64,000 nt of DNA, from contig CAMRWU010000011.1 of assembly GCA_947054505.1 (NCBI GenBank), positions 1-64,000 on the forward strand, in the 5' to 3' direction. This document shows positions 37,146 through 46,537 of the stretch, one piece after another. Both the position numbers and the translations under genes were made by a program. Positions within the stretch are counted from its first letter, which is position 1, and each line of letters opens with the position of its first letter. Under the pieces are notes generated by a model. The model saw only the letters and a list, made by a program, of their open reading frames with translations, searched no databases and was not told the origin of the DNA. The stretch is from an uncultured Pseudomonadota bacterium. Its GTDB lineage: Bacteria; Pseudomonadota; Alphaproteobacteria; RF32; CAG-239.

Positions 37146-37655
37146 ATGAAAAGAAAAATTAATCACTACCCTCCGGCATATAACACACCGGAAATTGTCA
37201 AAAACGTTTTTTGCGGTCTTCAAGGCTTCAAGGAAAACGAATGCTCCGTTGTTTTGCTTCTCTCCATCGGTTGGAACGGCCACAACTACAAAACCTCCAC
37301 CGACTGGCTAATCAAAACACCCGAACAAAATTTTGCTTGGCCTCCCTCTTATCGTCCGCAAGGGGTAACATTCATCACCATGCAAGCAGATATGAAAGTT
37401 TCCGCCACCCAAGACCACTGGACCATGGCAAGAGACCACAAAACATCTGTTTTGATCACTCCCGATGGGCAACGCCACAAATTCACCGCGGCACAGTATG
37501 TTGCCATCGACATCAAAGAAGGAAGCTTAAAAATTCCTTACAGCGACTGCCGCGTTGAAGTGACTGAAACCGAAACGGAAAGGATTTACACAATCCTCAC
37601 CGACGAAAACACGGTATACGCCGAATACGGTAACGGTCGCCTGACATTATTGTAG
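37146..37655 (+). CDS. Hypothetical protein
   Basis: This 169-residue protein starts MKRKINHYPPAYNTPEIV. A longer frame back to 37002 would begin inside the upstream terminator, so the ATG at 37146 is preferred, though no Shine-Dalgarno is seen. TTGACA at 37071-37076 may be its -35 box. The protein appears cytoplasmic and mixed alpha/beta, with several aromatic residues (NFAWPPSYRP) and a beta-rich C-terminus. I do not recognise the family. It stands alone between terminators upstream and downstream. Confidence 0.65.
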   Translation: MKRKINHYPPAYNTPEIVKNVFCGLQGFKENECSVVLLLSIGWNGHNYKTSTDWLIKTPEQNFAWPPSYRPQGVTFITMQADMKVSATQDHWTMARDHKTSVLITPDGQRHKFTAAQYVAIDIKEGSLKIPYSDCRVEVTETETERIYTILTDENTVYAEYGNGRLTLL

Positions 37656-37664
37656 TTTTCAAAC

Positions 37665-37699
37665 CGCAGAACTGTTGCAAAACAGTCTGCGTTTTTTTT
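37665..37699 (+). terminator. Terminator of the 169-residue gene
   Basis: CGCAG-A-ACTGTT pairs with AACAGT-CTGCG (37665-37691) around GCAA, followed by eight T. Confidence 0.92.
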
Positions 37700-37817
37700 A
37701 TTCATCCTTTCACACTCCATGGCAAAAGTCTCTTTTTATCCCAAAGTTTTACCCCCAAATCTCTATTGAAATTTACCAAGTTTTGAGTATTATACCTCTC
37801 CACAGGAGATGATGAAG

Positions 37818-40625
37818 ATGAGTAATGATAAAATAGAAATCAAAGGCGCACGTGAACACAACCTCAAAGGTGTTGACATTAACATTCCCAAAAACAAATT
37901 GACCGTAATTACCGGTCTTTCCGGTTCGGGAAAATCTTCTCTGGCATTTGATACTATCTACGCCGAAGGACAACGCCGCTATGTTGAAAGCTTGTCTTCT
38001 TACGCCCGTCAATTTCTTGACTTGATGAAAAAACCGGAAGTCGATTCCATCGAAGGTCTTTCACCGGCTATCTCCATTGAACAAAAAACCACCTCGCACA
38101 ACCCTCGTTCAACAGTCGGTACCGTTACCGAAATCTACGACTACATGCGTTTGTTGTGGGCGCGCGCCGGAACACCTTATTCACCGGCAACCGGTTTACC
38201 TATTGAATCGCAAACCGTTTCGCAAATGGTCGATAAAATCCTCGCCATGCCGGAGGGAACAAAACTCCTGTTATTAGCCCCCATCGCCCGCGGCAAAAAG
38301 GGAGAATTCAAAAAAGAAATCGAAACCTTACAAAAACAAGGTTATCAACGCCTGAAAATCGACGGTGAGATTTACGACATTGAAGAAGTCCCTGCCCTTG
38401 CCAAAAATATCAAACACGACATTGAAGTTGTTGTCGATCGTATTATCGTAAAACCGGAAATCTCAGAACGCTTGGCACAATCCGTTGAAACAGCTCTCAA
38501 ACTCGGCGATGGATTAATCTTTACCGAAGACAACACCAGTAAAGAACGAACAATCTTTTCCTCAAAATTTGCTTGCCCCGTTTCCGGCTTCACCATTGAA
38601 GAAATTGAACCCCGCCTGTTCTCATTCAATAATCCGTATGGCGCCTGCCCACACTGCGACGGCATCGGTGCCAGCCTGTACATGGATCCGGAATTGGTGG
38701 TTCCAAATTCTAACCTGTCACTTTCGCAAGGTGCTATAGCGCCTTGGAATACCGGAAGAAGTTCATTTCACAATCAAACGATAGAATCCCTTTGTGATTT
38801 TCTGAACATATCTCCGAAAACGCCATGGCGAGATCTTCCGGAAAAAGCTCGTAACATCATTTTGTTTGGTTCCGGAAATGTCTGTATTCCGATGTATTAC
38901 TCTTCGTTTGTTTCCGACAAACCTTTTGAGGGTGTCATCCCAAACATGGAACGCCGTTTTTTGGAAACTGATTCCGCTTGGGTACGTGAAGAATTTTCAA
39001 AATACCAGTCTGCCGCCCCTTGCGAACACTGCCAAGGCAAACGTTTGAAACCCGAAGCGCTGGCCGTCAAAATCGGTGGTATGGACATCATGGAAGTCTC
39101 TGACATGTCCGTCAAAAAGGCATTGTCATGGTTCAGAGGCATTGGCCCGACCCTATCCCCCAAAAAACAAGAAATTGCCGCCAAGATTCTAAAAGAAATT
39201 ATTGAACGCTTAAGCTTCCTCAATAATGTCGGACTGGAATACCTGACACTATCTCGTATGTCCGGAAGCCTATCCGGTGGAGAAGCCCAACGTATCCGTC
39301 TGGCCAGTCAAATCGGCTCCGGCCTGACCGGCGTCCTTTATGTTCTTGATGAACCGTCCATCGGTCTGCATCAACGAGATAACGATCGCCTGTTGGAAAC
39401 CCTCACCCGCCTGCGAGATATTGGCAACACAGTTATTGTTGTTGAACATGACGAAGATGCCATCCGCGCCGCCGACTACTTGATTGACATGGGACCGGAG
39501 GCCGGACAAAAAGGCGGCCACATCGTCGCCAGCGGCGAAGTAAAAGATGTTCTAAAAACCCGTAGCCTGACAGCTCAATACCTGAACGGAGAACGCCACA
39601 TCGCCGTTCCCGAAAAACGCCGCAAAGGCAACGGCAAATTTATCGGTGTCAAAGGAGCCAAAACCAACAACCTGAAAAACGTCGACGTCAAAATCCCGTT
39701 AGGTACCCTGACCTGTGTCACCGGTGTTTCCGGCGGTGGAAAATCGTCTCTGATTTTAGAAACACTATGCAAGGCTCTCAATAAAGAAATCAACGGCAAC
39801 CGTATTCAAACCGGAAAATTCGATAAACTCATCGGCGCCGAAAATATTGATAAAATTATCAATATCGACCAATCACCAATTGGTCGCACCCCCCGTTCAA
39901 ATCCGGCAACCTACACCGGTTTATTTACCTATATACGCGATTGGTTTGCCGGACTTCCGGAAGCCAAAGCCAGAGGTTATACTGCCGGCAGATTCTCATT
40001 CAATGTTGCCGGAGGTCGCTGTGAAGCATGCAAAGGAGACGGTGTTACCAAAATTGAAATGCATTTCCTGCCGGATGTTTATGTCGCCTGCGATGTTTGT
40101 AAAGGCAAACGTTTCAATCGTGAAACTTTAGAAGTCAAATATAAGGACAAATCCATTGCCGATGTTCTGGATATGACCGTTGATGAGGCTTATGACTTCT
40201 TCGAAGCCATTCCCGCCATCCGCAATCGTCTTGACCTATTACGCAAAGTTGGCTTAGGCTACATCCACCTTGGACAACCGGCCACCACCCTTTCCGGTGG
40301 CGAGGCTCAACGCATCAAACTGTCAAAAGAACTATCCAAACGCGCTACCGGCAAAACCCTGTACATTCTGGATGAACCGACCACCGGTTTGCACTTTGAA
40401 GATATCAATCGTCTGCTGAAAGTTTTACATGCGCTGGTTGAACAAGGCAACAGTATGATTGTGATTGAACATAATCTGGATGTAATAAAAACCGCTGACT
40501 ATATCATTGATATCGGCCCTGAAGGGGGGGACGGCGGCGGCCAAATTATTGCAGAGGGCACACCGGAACAAGTTGCCGAATGTGCGGAAAGCTATACGGC
40601 AAAATACTTAAAGCAAAAACTTTAA
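37818..40625 (+). CDS. uvrA: Excinuclease ABC subunit A
   Basis: UvrA is the damage-recognition ATPase of nucleotide excision repair. It has the N-terminal [14 protein letters not shown], Walker [15 protein letters not shown] (about residue 31), two ABC signatures ([14 protein letters not shown] near 500 and [14 protein letters not shown] near 835), paired Walker B motifs, a second P-loop [10 protein letters not shown] (about 640) and zinc-finger cysteines (CEHC, CEAC, CDVC). I start at 37818 because AGGAG lies nine bases upstream; the ATGs at 37809 and 37812 are too close to it. The last bases overlap the convergent unknown gene. Confidence 0.97.
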   Translation: MSNDKIEIKGAREHNLKGVDINIPKNKLTVITGLSGSGKSSLAFDTIYAEGQRRYVESLSSYARQFLDLMKKPEVDSIEGLSPAISIEQKTTSHNPRSTVGTVTEIYDYMRLLWARAGTPYSPATGLPIESQTVSQMVDKILAMPEGTKLLLLAPIARGKKGEFKKEIETLQKQGYQRLKIDGEIYDIEEVPALAKNIKHDIEVVVDRIIVKPEISERLAQSVETALKLGDGLIFTEDNTSKERTIFSSKFACPVSGFTIEEIEPRLFSFNNPYGACPHCDGIGASLYMDPELVVPNSNLSLSQGAIAPWNTGRSSFHNQTIESLCDFLNISPKTPWRDLPEKARNIILFGSGNVCIPMYYSSFVSDKPFEGVIPNMERRFLETDSAWVREEFSKYQSAAPCEHCQGKRLKPEALAVKIGGMDIMEVSDMSVKKALSWFRGIGPTLSPKKQEIAAKILKEIIERLSFLNNVGLEYLTLSRMSGSLSGGEAQRIRLASQIGSGLTGVLYVLDEPSIGLHQRDNDRLLETLTRLRDIGNTVIVVEHDEDAIRAADYLIDMGPEAGQKGGHIVASGEVKDVLKTRSLTAQYLNGERHIAVPEKRRKGNGKFIGVKGAKTNNLKNVDVKIPLGTLTCVTGVSGGGKSSLILETLCKALNKEINGNRIQTGKFDKLIGAENIDKIINIDQSPIGRTPRSNPATYTGLFTYIRDWFAGLPEAKARGYTAGRFSFNVAGGRCEACKGDGVTKIEMHFLPDVYVACDVCKGKRFNRETLEVKYKDKSIADVLDMTVDEAYDFFEAIPAIRNRLDLLRKVGLGYIHLGQPATTLSGGEAQRIKLSKELSKRATGKTLYILDEPTTGLHFEDINRLLKVLHALVEQGNSMIVIEHNLDVIKTADYIIDIGPEGGDGGGQIIAEGTPEQVAECAESYTAKYLKQKL

Positions 40626-42013
40626 TCGCGTCTAGGAATGCGCCAATCTTCAATAAAACGATACGAGGTGTAATGAGACATAATCTCTTTAGCTGTTTGC
40701 ACACCATATGGCTCACCGCCATCAGGTCCGCGCAAAGCATCACACACGGCTTGCACCTCCTCTTTCTTATAAGAATCCACAGAAATAATTCGTTGCAACA
40801 ACAAAACCATTTCTTGATTAAACAACGGATTAAAAGATTGATTTTTTTCTAAAGAAGCACCGTAATTTTCGGCAACTTTCAATACATTCTTTTTATCATA
40901 ATGCGGCAACTCCTCCGGTTGCAACAATTCGGGAAACAAGCTTTCATACTTTCGATTCTTATTTTTTTGTTCCGCATTTTGCAGCAACAAATTCTCCAAA
41001 ACGTCAACCGTAACTTCCCGTCCCGAAAATGCCGCGGCATATAAACTCAAATAAGCACTATAATTGTCAATAAGCTTATCACTTGTCGATGTCCTTGTTT
41101 CAATCAGAGAATGAACCTTCTGAAAAGACCTCTTCAAAACCTCGTTTTGTCTGCCGCTATACCGTAATGTCTCAGCCTTATTCAAAACTGCTCCCAAATA
41201 AATCACGGCACTTACGTTCTCTGGTTTACCCATTACCTCAACATTTGCATTCACCGGTTCAGCCACCGAAGAAAAATAACTCAAACAAGATAGGGAAAAA
41301 GTCACACGGCTTTTTTTCATAAGCGCCAGCATTTCCGCACGTGCTTCAGCATCAATCGTTCGCCCGTTATGAGTTGCTCCGCTTAAAACAGAAGCGTTTT
41401 TTGCTATTGTTTCCAACAAAACCGCCACCGAAGAAACTTTATTCTTCCATGTTGATTTTTTAGAACTGTCCAAAAGATCATAGAACAACCGAACCGTCTG
41501 TTCTCTTTCATAATCGAAAGTTTCCGAATTTTTCCCGATGTCAAAATTCCCAAGCTCTTTGTATAAAGACACATATTCTTCCGAAGTGTACTTATAATTC
41601 AAAAAAGACAAAGCATTGATTTTATCCTTAGCCGACAAAGACAAACTCAACATATCCAACAGACCGACCATATTTCGCTGATAACGTCTCTCTTTCCGAA
41701 AATATTGGCTTGCCTCTCGTTCCGATCCTCTGTATGGTGACTTCAACAACCTCCAAAGCACCGCGCCCGATGCCTCTTGCGGATCAGGAGCCGCAGAAAC
41801 AAATTGCTTGACAGAATCGCTTATTGCGCTCCAAACAGGAAGATATTCTCCCCCCGCAATCTCAGGAAGATTATTCTGGCGCAATTCGTCTGCAAACCCC
41901 CGTCCATATGACAAAAAATCTCCATATAAAAAACTTTTGCAAATACTTTTTTCTGCAAAACGGACAATAGCCTCAAGCCATTCCGTATTATAAGGGGCAT
42001 TGTATTCAGACAT
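40622..42013 (-). CDS. Hypothetical helical protein
   Basis: This 463-residue protein is cytoplasmic by its composition, nearly all helical, with no membrane segment, signal peptide or known catalytic motif. It has repeated leucine-rich helical stretches ([36 protein letters not shown]) that suggest an alpha-solenoid-like or scaffolding fold. GGAGG sits four bases before the ATG. It has its own surroundings, converging on uvrA with a four-base overlap. I do not recognise the family. Confidence 0.78.
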   Translation of the reverse strand: MSEYNAPYNTEWLEAIVRFAEKSICKSFLYGDFLSYGRGFADELRQNNLPEIAGGEYLPVWSAISDSVKQFVSAAPDPQEASGAVLWRLLKSPYRGSEREASQYFRKERRYQRNMVGLLDMLSLSLSAKDKINALSFLNYKYTSEEYVSLYKELGNFDIGKNSETFDYEREQTVRLFYDLLDSSKKSTWKNKVSSVAVLLETIAKNASVLSGATHNGRTIDAEARAEMLALMKKSRVTFSLSCLSYFSSVAEPVNANVEVMGKPENVSAVIYLGAVLNKAETLRYSGRQNEVLKRSFQKVHSLIETRTSTSDKLIDNYSAYLSLYAAAFSGREVTVDVLENLLLQNAEQKNKNRKYESLFPELLQPEELPHYDKKNVLKVAENYGASLEKNQSFNPLFNQEMVLLLQRIISVDSYKKEEVQAVCDALRGPDGGEPYGVQTAKEIMSHYTSYRFIEDWRIPRRD

Positions 42014-42069
42014 GTCGCCTCCGTTCGTCCAATTTTTGTCATTATAGCAGTTTTTTCCGTTATTGCAAC

Positions 42070-42098
42070 AAAAAACCGGCCGAAGAAACTTCGACCGG
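42070..42098 (-). terminator. Terminator of the FadL-like gene
   Basis: On the minus strand CCGG-T-CGAAG and CTTCG-G-CCGG (42076-42098) pair around TTT with one central mismatch; TTTTTT follows (42070-42075). Confidence 0.85.
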
Positions 42099-42119
42099 CT
42101 CTCTGCTAGAGATATAATG

Positions 42120-43382
42120 TTAGAACTTATAGTTCAAAGACAAGCCGAACAACTTGACCGAGTTCTTATACTTAGCTGAGAACGGAGCCCCATCTTGATT
42201 TTGCGTCAAAGCCATATCAACAGTCGCATCTTTCGCTTTGATGTAGGTATAAGCCGCATCAAAAGTCAGATTTTCGCTGTATTCATAGCTCAAACCACCG
42301 GAAAACCACAAACGGTCGGAATCCGGAATACGCGGTGTTCTTTCTGCCAAACGAGCTGCGCCTTCATCCAAAGCGATACCAAAACGCCCTTTCCATTGAT
42401 GATCAATCTGGTAGCTGGCACCGATAGCGTAAAAATTGGTATCACGCCAGTTTTCTTTGGTGGAGGAAATCATACCTGTCGCAGGATTATTTGTTGTCTT
42501 TCCATAAATGTCCAAAGACTCAAAAGAGCTCCAGAACACGCGCTGATACTCGGCCATAACCGCCCACTTATCATTCAGCTGATAATAACCGCCGACAGAG
42601 AACATCGCCGGTGTATTGAGCTTGGCGTGAATATCTTGATTTAATAACGTCATCCCTGCAACTGACGGAGCCTCAATCTCACCTTTTAATTTGTGATGAA
42701 TTTCACTGCGATATCCCATACCGATACGCGCTTTATCATTAAATTCATACATTGCACCCAATTGATAACCAACATCAACGGTATCACCTTCCAATGCAAC
42801 ATCCTTAACACCTCTCAGAGCTGTCGGAACTAATGTAGCGCTGTTGCTCAATCTGGCTTTAACATATTGGATTGGCAAACCGGCTCCGACCGACAACTTA
42901 TCATTGACTTTATAAGCCACCATCGGTGTTGTCGTAACGGCAGTAACTTTTGACAAAACCCCGTGATCAGAACCAGCCCAGCGGCTGTCATATTTGGTAA
43001 TCATACCAAACGGAACATTCAAAGAAACGCCGAAAGTTGTCTTGTCATCCAATTGATAAGACACCGTACCGTTCGGAGACCATGCGGAATGAACGATATT
43101 GTCAATATCAAGCTCGTCTTTTCCGGCGGCATTACGAACATCAGTTGCCTCCGAACGCGGCGCAATATAAGTCACACCGGCGTTAACCTGTGTCCCCTTG
43201 TGACGTGTCAGACCGGCAACGTTGTAATAAGCATAAGAACCGTTTTCAGCACCGGCAGTCGCACCGGCAAAAGCGTTACCCTGAGCAGCGGCAGATTGTT
43301 CACGCAGGTGAAAACCAGCGGCCATCGCGTTGGAAGCCATTAATATTGTACCTAACGCGGTCAATGTAAGAATTTTTTTCAT
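42120..43382 (-). CDS. FadL/OMPP1-family outer-membrane transporter
   Basis: This 420-residue protein forms an outer-membrane beta-barrel that takes up long-chain fatty acids or other hydrophobic compounds. It has a signal peptide (residues 1-21, NAMAA), the FadL N-terminal hatch pattern (AGFHLREQSAAAQGNAFAG, mature start), the YNVAGLTRHKGTQVNAGVTY segment, and ends in a beta-strand with terminal Phe (LSLNYKF), as required for barrel assembly. Upstream sits a 16-bp palindrome overlapping the -35 box. The neighbouring TetR regulator and aas gene support a role in lipid uptake. Confidence 0.92.
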   Translation of the reverse strand: MKKILTLTALGTILMASNAMAAGFHLREQSAAAQGNAFAGATAGAENGSYAYYNVAGLTRHKGTQVNAGVTYIAPRSEATDVRNAAGKDELDIDNIVHSAWSPNGTVSYQLDDKTTFGVSLNVPFGMITKYDSRWAGSDHGVLSKVTAVTTTPMVAYKVNDKLSVGAGLPIQYVKARLSNSATLVPTALRGVKDVALEGDTVDVGYQLGAMYEFNDKARIGMGYRSEIHHKLKGEIEAPSVAGMTLLNQDIHAKLNTPAMFSVGGYYQLNDKWAVMAEYQRVFWSSFESLDIYGKTTNNPATGMISSTKENWRDTNFYAIGASYQIDHQWKGRFGIALDEGAARLAERTPRIPDSDRLWFSGGLSYEYSENLTFDAAYTYIKAKDATVDMALTQNQDGAPFSAKYKNSVKLFGLSLNYKF

Positions 43383-43418
43383 AAAAAAGTCTCTTCTGTA
43401 GTTAATACGAACACAACT

Positions 43419-43458
43419 ACACTATCCGAAAAAAACAAAAAGTCAATCAATTGATTGA
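43419..43458 (-). promoter_or_regulatory. Promoter of the FadL-like gene with an overlapping operator
   Basis: On the minus strand TTGACT (43446-43441) and TAGTGT (43424-43419) are 16 bases apart. The perfect 16-bp palindrome TCAATCAATTGATTGA (43443-43458) covers part of the -35 box. A second inverted repeat, GTAGTT/AACTAC, spans 43398-43420 near the start site. This fits repression by a TetR-type dimer. Confidence 0.6.
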
Positions 43459-43475
43459 TTTATTTTTTTAGAAGA

Positions 43476-44117
43476 CTATTTCCATCCATCAATCAAAAAA
43501 TCCACCTGATGAAACATATAGTCCAGAAGCTTTTGTTTCTCAGGCTCAGCATAGGTATTCCACTCCATGAATTTGCAAATGCTTTCCTGTCGGGAACTAA
43601 ACACAAACATCTGTGCAAAAAACGGAAACATATATAAATAAGCATCTTTTGTTGAAATTTTTCCGCCACTGGCCAATTCAAGCAATGCCGCCATTTTTTT
43701 ATAAAAAGGCAGAATCAGCCCCTCATAAAGAATACTAAAATCATCGGTCGGTTTAAAATACTCGCTTAAAAACACGGCTTTCATATCCTGCGACAACGTT
43801 TCTCCACAGCTCAAATAAAGAAAAGCCTTGGTAAATTTTTTAAGAACATCCCTCGCCTCGGCACTGTTTTTATCCGCCATCACACGGTCATATTCAACAA
43901 CCAACTCAACCGTTTCTTTGTTCACTGCCTCGACAATACTTTCCAAAGCCGCGGCATAAATCCCTTTTTTACCGCCAAAGTAATAAAGAATAGATGATAT
44001 ATTGGCACCGGCTCGTCCGGCAATATCACGTGTCGTTGCCCCAAAAAAGCCACTCTTGGCAAATTCACGAAAAGCACTGTCCAAAAGTTCGTTTTTAGAA
44101 TCCTTTTTCACTTTCAA
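43476..44117 (-). CDS. TetR-family transcriptional regulator
   Basis: This 213-residue regulator has the N-terminal helix-turn-helix (KNELLDSAFREFAKSGFFGA, TTRDIAGRAGANISSILYYF, residues 9-48) and a helical ligand-binding domain resembling the CecR/YbiH group. It lies between and on the same strand as the FadL-like gene and divergent from aas. The palindrome between it and the FadL-like gene is its most likely target. Ligand unknown; a fatty acid, acyl-CoA or lipophilic toxin is plausible from context only. Confidence 0.93.
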   Translation of the reverse strand: MKVKKDSKNELLDSAFREFAKSGFFGATTRDIAGRAGANISSILYYFGGKKGIYAAALESIVEAVNKETVELVVEYDRVMADKNSAEARDVLKKFTKAFLYLSCGETLSQDMKAVFLSEYFKPTDDFSILYEGLILPFYKKMAALLELASGGKISTKDAYLYMFPFFAQMFVFSSRQESICKFMEWNTYAEPEKQKLLDYMFHQVDFLIDGWK

Positions 44118-44335
44118 TATCCCCTATTACTAGAACTAAATAACTAATAACCAATAACTTTAACGCTGACAAGTCTGATTTTATCCCCATTGCAAAATAC
44201 ATAAAACTCTATATTTTTCAAAATATTACAGATTATTACAAAACATAACTCACCCTTGACGAGCTTAAACCTTTACAAAGCGTTAACTTTTGGGGTAAAA
44301 ATTTAAATTATGTTGTAACTACTCGGAGATTTATC

Positions 44336-46504
44336 TTGAGAGACTTTGTCAGATTTTGCCTCAGGGCTTTTTTCACATGTTTCAAAACACGCTGCAATAT
44401 AGCCTTTGATGTAAACAAACTTCCGACCAAAGCGGTCTATGTTTCCAATCACGTATCTTACCTTGATCCGATTTTATTGTTTGCTTTCCTTCCCGGAAAT
44501 CCGGTTTTTGCCCTCAACGGCCATCTCTACCGTTGCAAATGGATTAGATTTTTGATGAAAACGGCAGATATTATGCCGTTCAACCCCATTGAACCCGGAG
44601 ACTTGAAAGAATTAATCGCCAAAATCGACAGTGGTCGCCGCTGTGTTATTTTTGCAGAAGGCCGCATGACCGAAAACGGCGGTTTGATGAAGATTTACGA
44701 AGCCCCCGGTTTGGCCGCCGATAAATCTCAGGCTCCGATTGTTCCGGTTTGGATTAGCGGCCCGCAATACGGATATTTCTCCAAAACCAAAGGAAAATTA
44801 CCGCACCGCCCGTTACCAAAAATTCGCATTACCGTCAAAAAACCCGTCAAATTCAAATTAAAAGATGCCTTGCGCCGTCAACGCGACCACATCAGTAACG
44901 AAGTTTATATGATTATGCGTGAAATGAGCTTTGAAGCTTGTTATGACGAAAACATTTCTCTCTTTGCCCATTTGATGAAAACCGCCAAAGTTCACTCCAA
45001 AAAAGGATTATTGCACCGTCCGGCTTTTGTTGAAGATATTAACCGTGAACCCAATTCTTACAAAGACATCATTATCAAATCCTTTGTTTTGGGAAAACAC
45101 TTCAAACGCCTTTCTCAACCAAACGAACATATTGCTCTGCTGTTGCCTAACGCCATTGCTACGGTTTGCACATTCTTCGGTCTGTCCGCTTATGAGCGCA
45201 TTCCGGTGATGTTAAACTTCTCGGTCGGCACACAAAATATGCTTTCCATGTGCAAAACAGCCGTTGTGAAAAAAGTTATCACTTCTCGCCTGTTTATTCG
45301 CAATGCCAAAATGGAACCGGTTATTGAGGAAATGAAAAAGAACGGACTGGAAATCCACTATCTGGAAGACCTGCGCAACAAAATCTCTTTGTGGGATAAA
45401 ATCAACGCTTTCTTGCGTTACAAAATCAAACGCGTTCCACACAAAGAAGGTGGCAACAAAAAAGCCGTCATCTTGTTTACCTCCGGTTCGGAAGGAACCC
45501 CCAAAGCTGTTGTCCTGAGCCACAGAAACATCATTTCAAACATCAAACAAATGTCATCTGTTGAAACAATCAACATCACCGACACTCTGTTCAATGCTTT
45601 GCCGATGTTCCATAGTCTTGGCTTGACCGTCGGCACTATCTTTCCGCTGTTGGAGGGCGCCAAACTGTTCCTTTATCCCTCTCCGTTACATTATCGTGTC
45701 ATTTCTGAAATCATTTATGAAATCAGTGCCACAATTATGATTGGAACAGACACCTTCTTCCGCGGCTACGGCAAAATCGCCCACCCGACGGATTTCCACA
45801 ACATCCGCTTCATGTATGGTGGTGCCGAAGCCATTAAACCAGATACCCGCAATCTGTGGATGGAACGTTTGGGTATCCGTGTGATGGAAGCTTACGGTTC
45901 TACCGAATGCTCTCCGGTTGTCACAGCCAACAACCATATTTTCAACAGATTTGGTTCCATCGGCAAGTTATTGCCAAAAATCCAACACAAGATTGTTCCT
46001 GTTGACGGTATTGACAAAGGCGGTGAATTGGTCATCAAAGGTCCGAACGTTATGATGGGTTACATCATGCCGGACAACCCTGGCGTACTCGTTCCGTTGG
46101 AAGGCGGCTGGTATCACACCGGCGACGTTGTTGATATTGATGAAATCGGCTTCGTATACATCAAAGACAGAATCAAACGCTTTGCCAAAATCGGCGGCGA
46201 AATGGTCTCCTTGAACGCTGTTGATGAAATGGTTCGCCTCGCCTATGAAAAGAAAGGCGGCGCCGAATATAACTATGGTGTCGTTGCCATTCCGCACGAA
46301 AGCAAAGGCGAGCAAATTGTCCTCGTCACCAACAATAAAGATGTCACCCAAGATGGCTTGCACTCTTACATCCGCAATAACGGGATGTCTGAATTGTACC
46401 TGCCGCGTGTCATTCTTTATCACGACACATTGCCCGTATTCGCTACCGGCAAAATGGATAACATAACGTTGAAAAAACAAGTTCTTGAAGAACTTGCCGC
46501 ATAA
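44336..46504 (+). CDS. aas: Aas-like lysophospholipid acyltransferase/acyl-ACP synthetase fusion
   Basis: This 722-residue protein combines two enzymes that recycle lysophosphatidylethanolamine. Residues about 20-220 are a PlsC-type acyltransferase with NHVSYLD (His39, Asp44) and EGRMTENG. Residues about 245-722 are an AMP-forming acyl-ACP synthetase with LFTSGSEGTPKAVVLSH (about 380), YGSTECSPV, YHTGDVVDID (about 595), and the C-terminal ATGKMDN lysine. Size matches E. coli Aas (719). It starts with TTG; CGGAG lies seven bases upstream and no closer ATG preserves the N-terminus. The divergent TetR gene and FadL-like gene suggest a coherent lipid-uptake group. Confidence 0.93.
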   Translation: MRDFVRFCLRAFFTCFKTRCNIAFDVNKLPTKAVYVSNHVSYLDPILLFAFLPGNPVFALNGHLYRCKWIRFLMKTADIMPFNPIEPGDLKELIAKIDSGRRCVIFAEGRMTENGGLMKIYEAPGLAADKSQAPIVPVWISGPQYGYFSKTKGKLPHRPLPKIRITVKKPVKFKLKDALRRQRDHISNEVYMIMREMSFEACYDENISLFAHLMKTAKVHSKKGLLHRPAFVEDINREPNSYKDIIIKSFVLGKHFKRLSQPNEHIALLLPNAIATVCTFFGLSAYERIPVMLNFSVGTQNMLSMCKTAVVKKVITSRLFIRNAKMEPVIEEMKKNGLEIHYLEDLRNKISLWDKINAFLRYKIKRVPHKEGGNKKAVILFTSGSEGTPKAVVLSHRNIISNIKQMSSVETINITDTLFNALPMFHSLGLTVGTIFPLLEGAKLFLYPSPLHYRVISEIIYEISATIMIGTDTFFRGYGKIAHPTDFHNIRFMYGGAEAIKPDTRNLWMERLGIRVMEAYGSTECSPVVTANNHIFNRFGSIGKLLPKIQHKIVPVDGIDKGGELVIKGPNVMMGYIMPDNPGVLVPLEGGWYHTGDVVDIDEIGFVYIKDRIKRFAKIGGEMVSLNAVDEMVRLAYEKKGGAEYNYGVVAIPHESKGEQIVLVTNNKDVTQDGLHSYIRNNGMSELYLPRVILYHDTLPVFATGKMDNITLKKQVLEELAA

Positions 46505-46506
46505 GA

Positions 46507-46532
46507 AAAAGCCCCTCGGATGAGGGGCTTTT
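46507..46532. terminator. Bidirectional terminator between aas and the 1182-residue gene
   Basis: AAAAGCCCCTC (46507-46517) pairs with GAGGGGCTTTT (46522-46532) around GGAT; A and T tracts flank it for both convergent genes. Confidence 0.92.
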
Positions 46533-46537
46533 CACTA

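Noticed and set aside
40523-40530. G-rich run in uvrA as a phase-variation tract
   Set aside because: The run is only seven to eight bases near the 3' end and encodes conserved glycines; it is less likely to be functional than the rnr tract.
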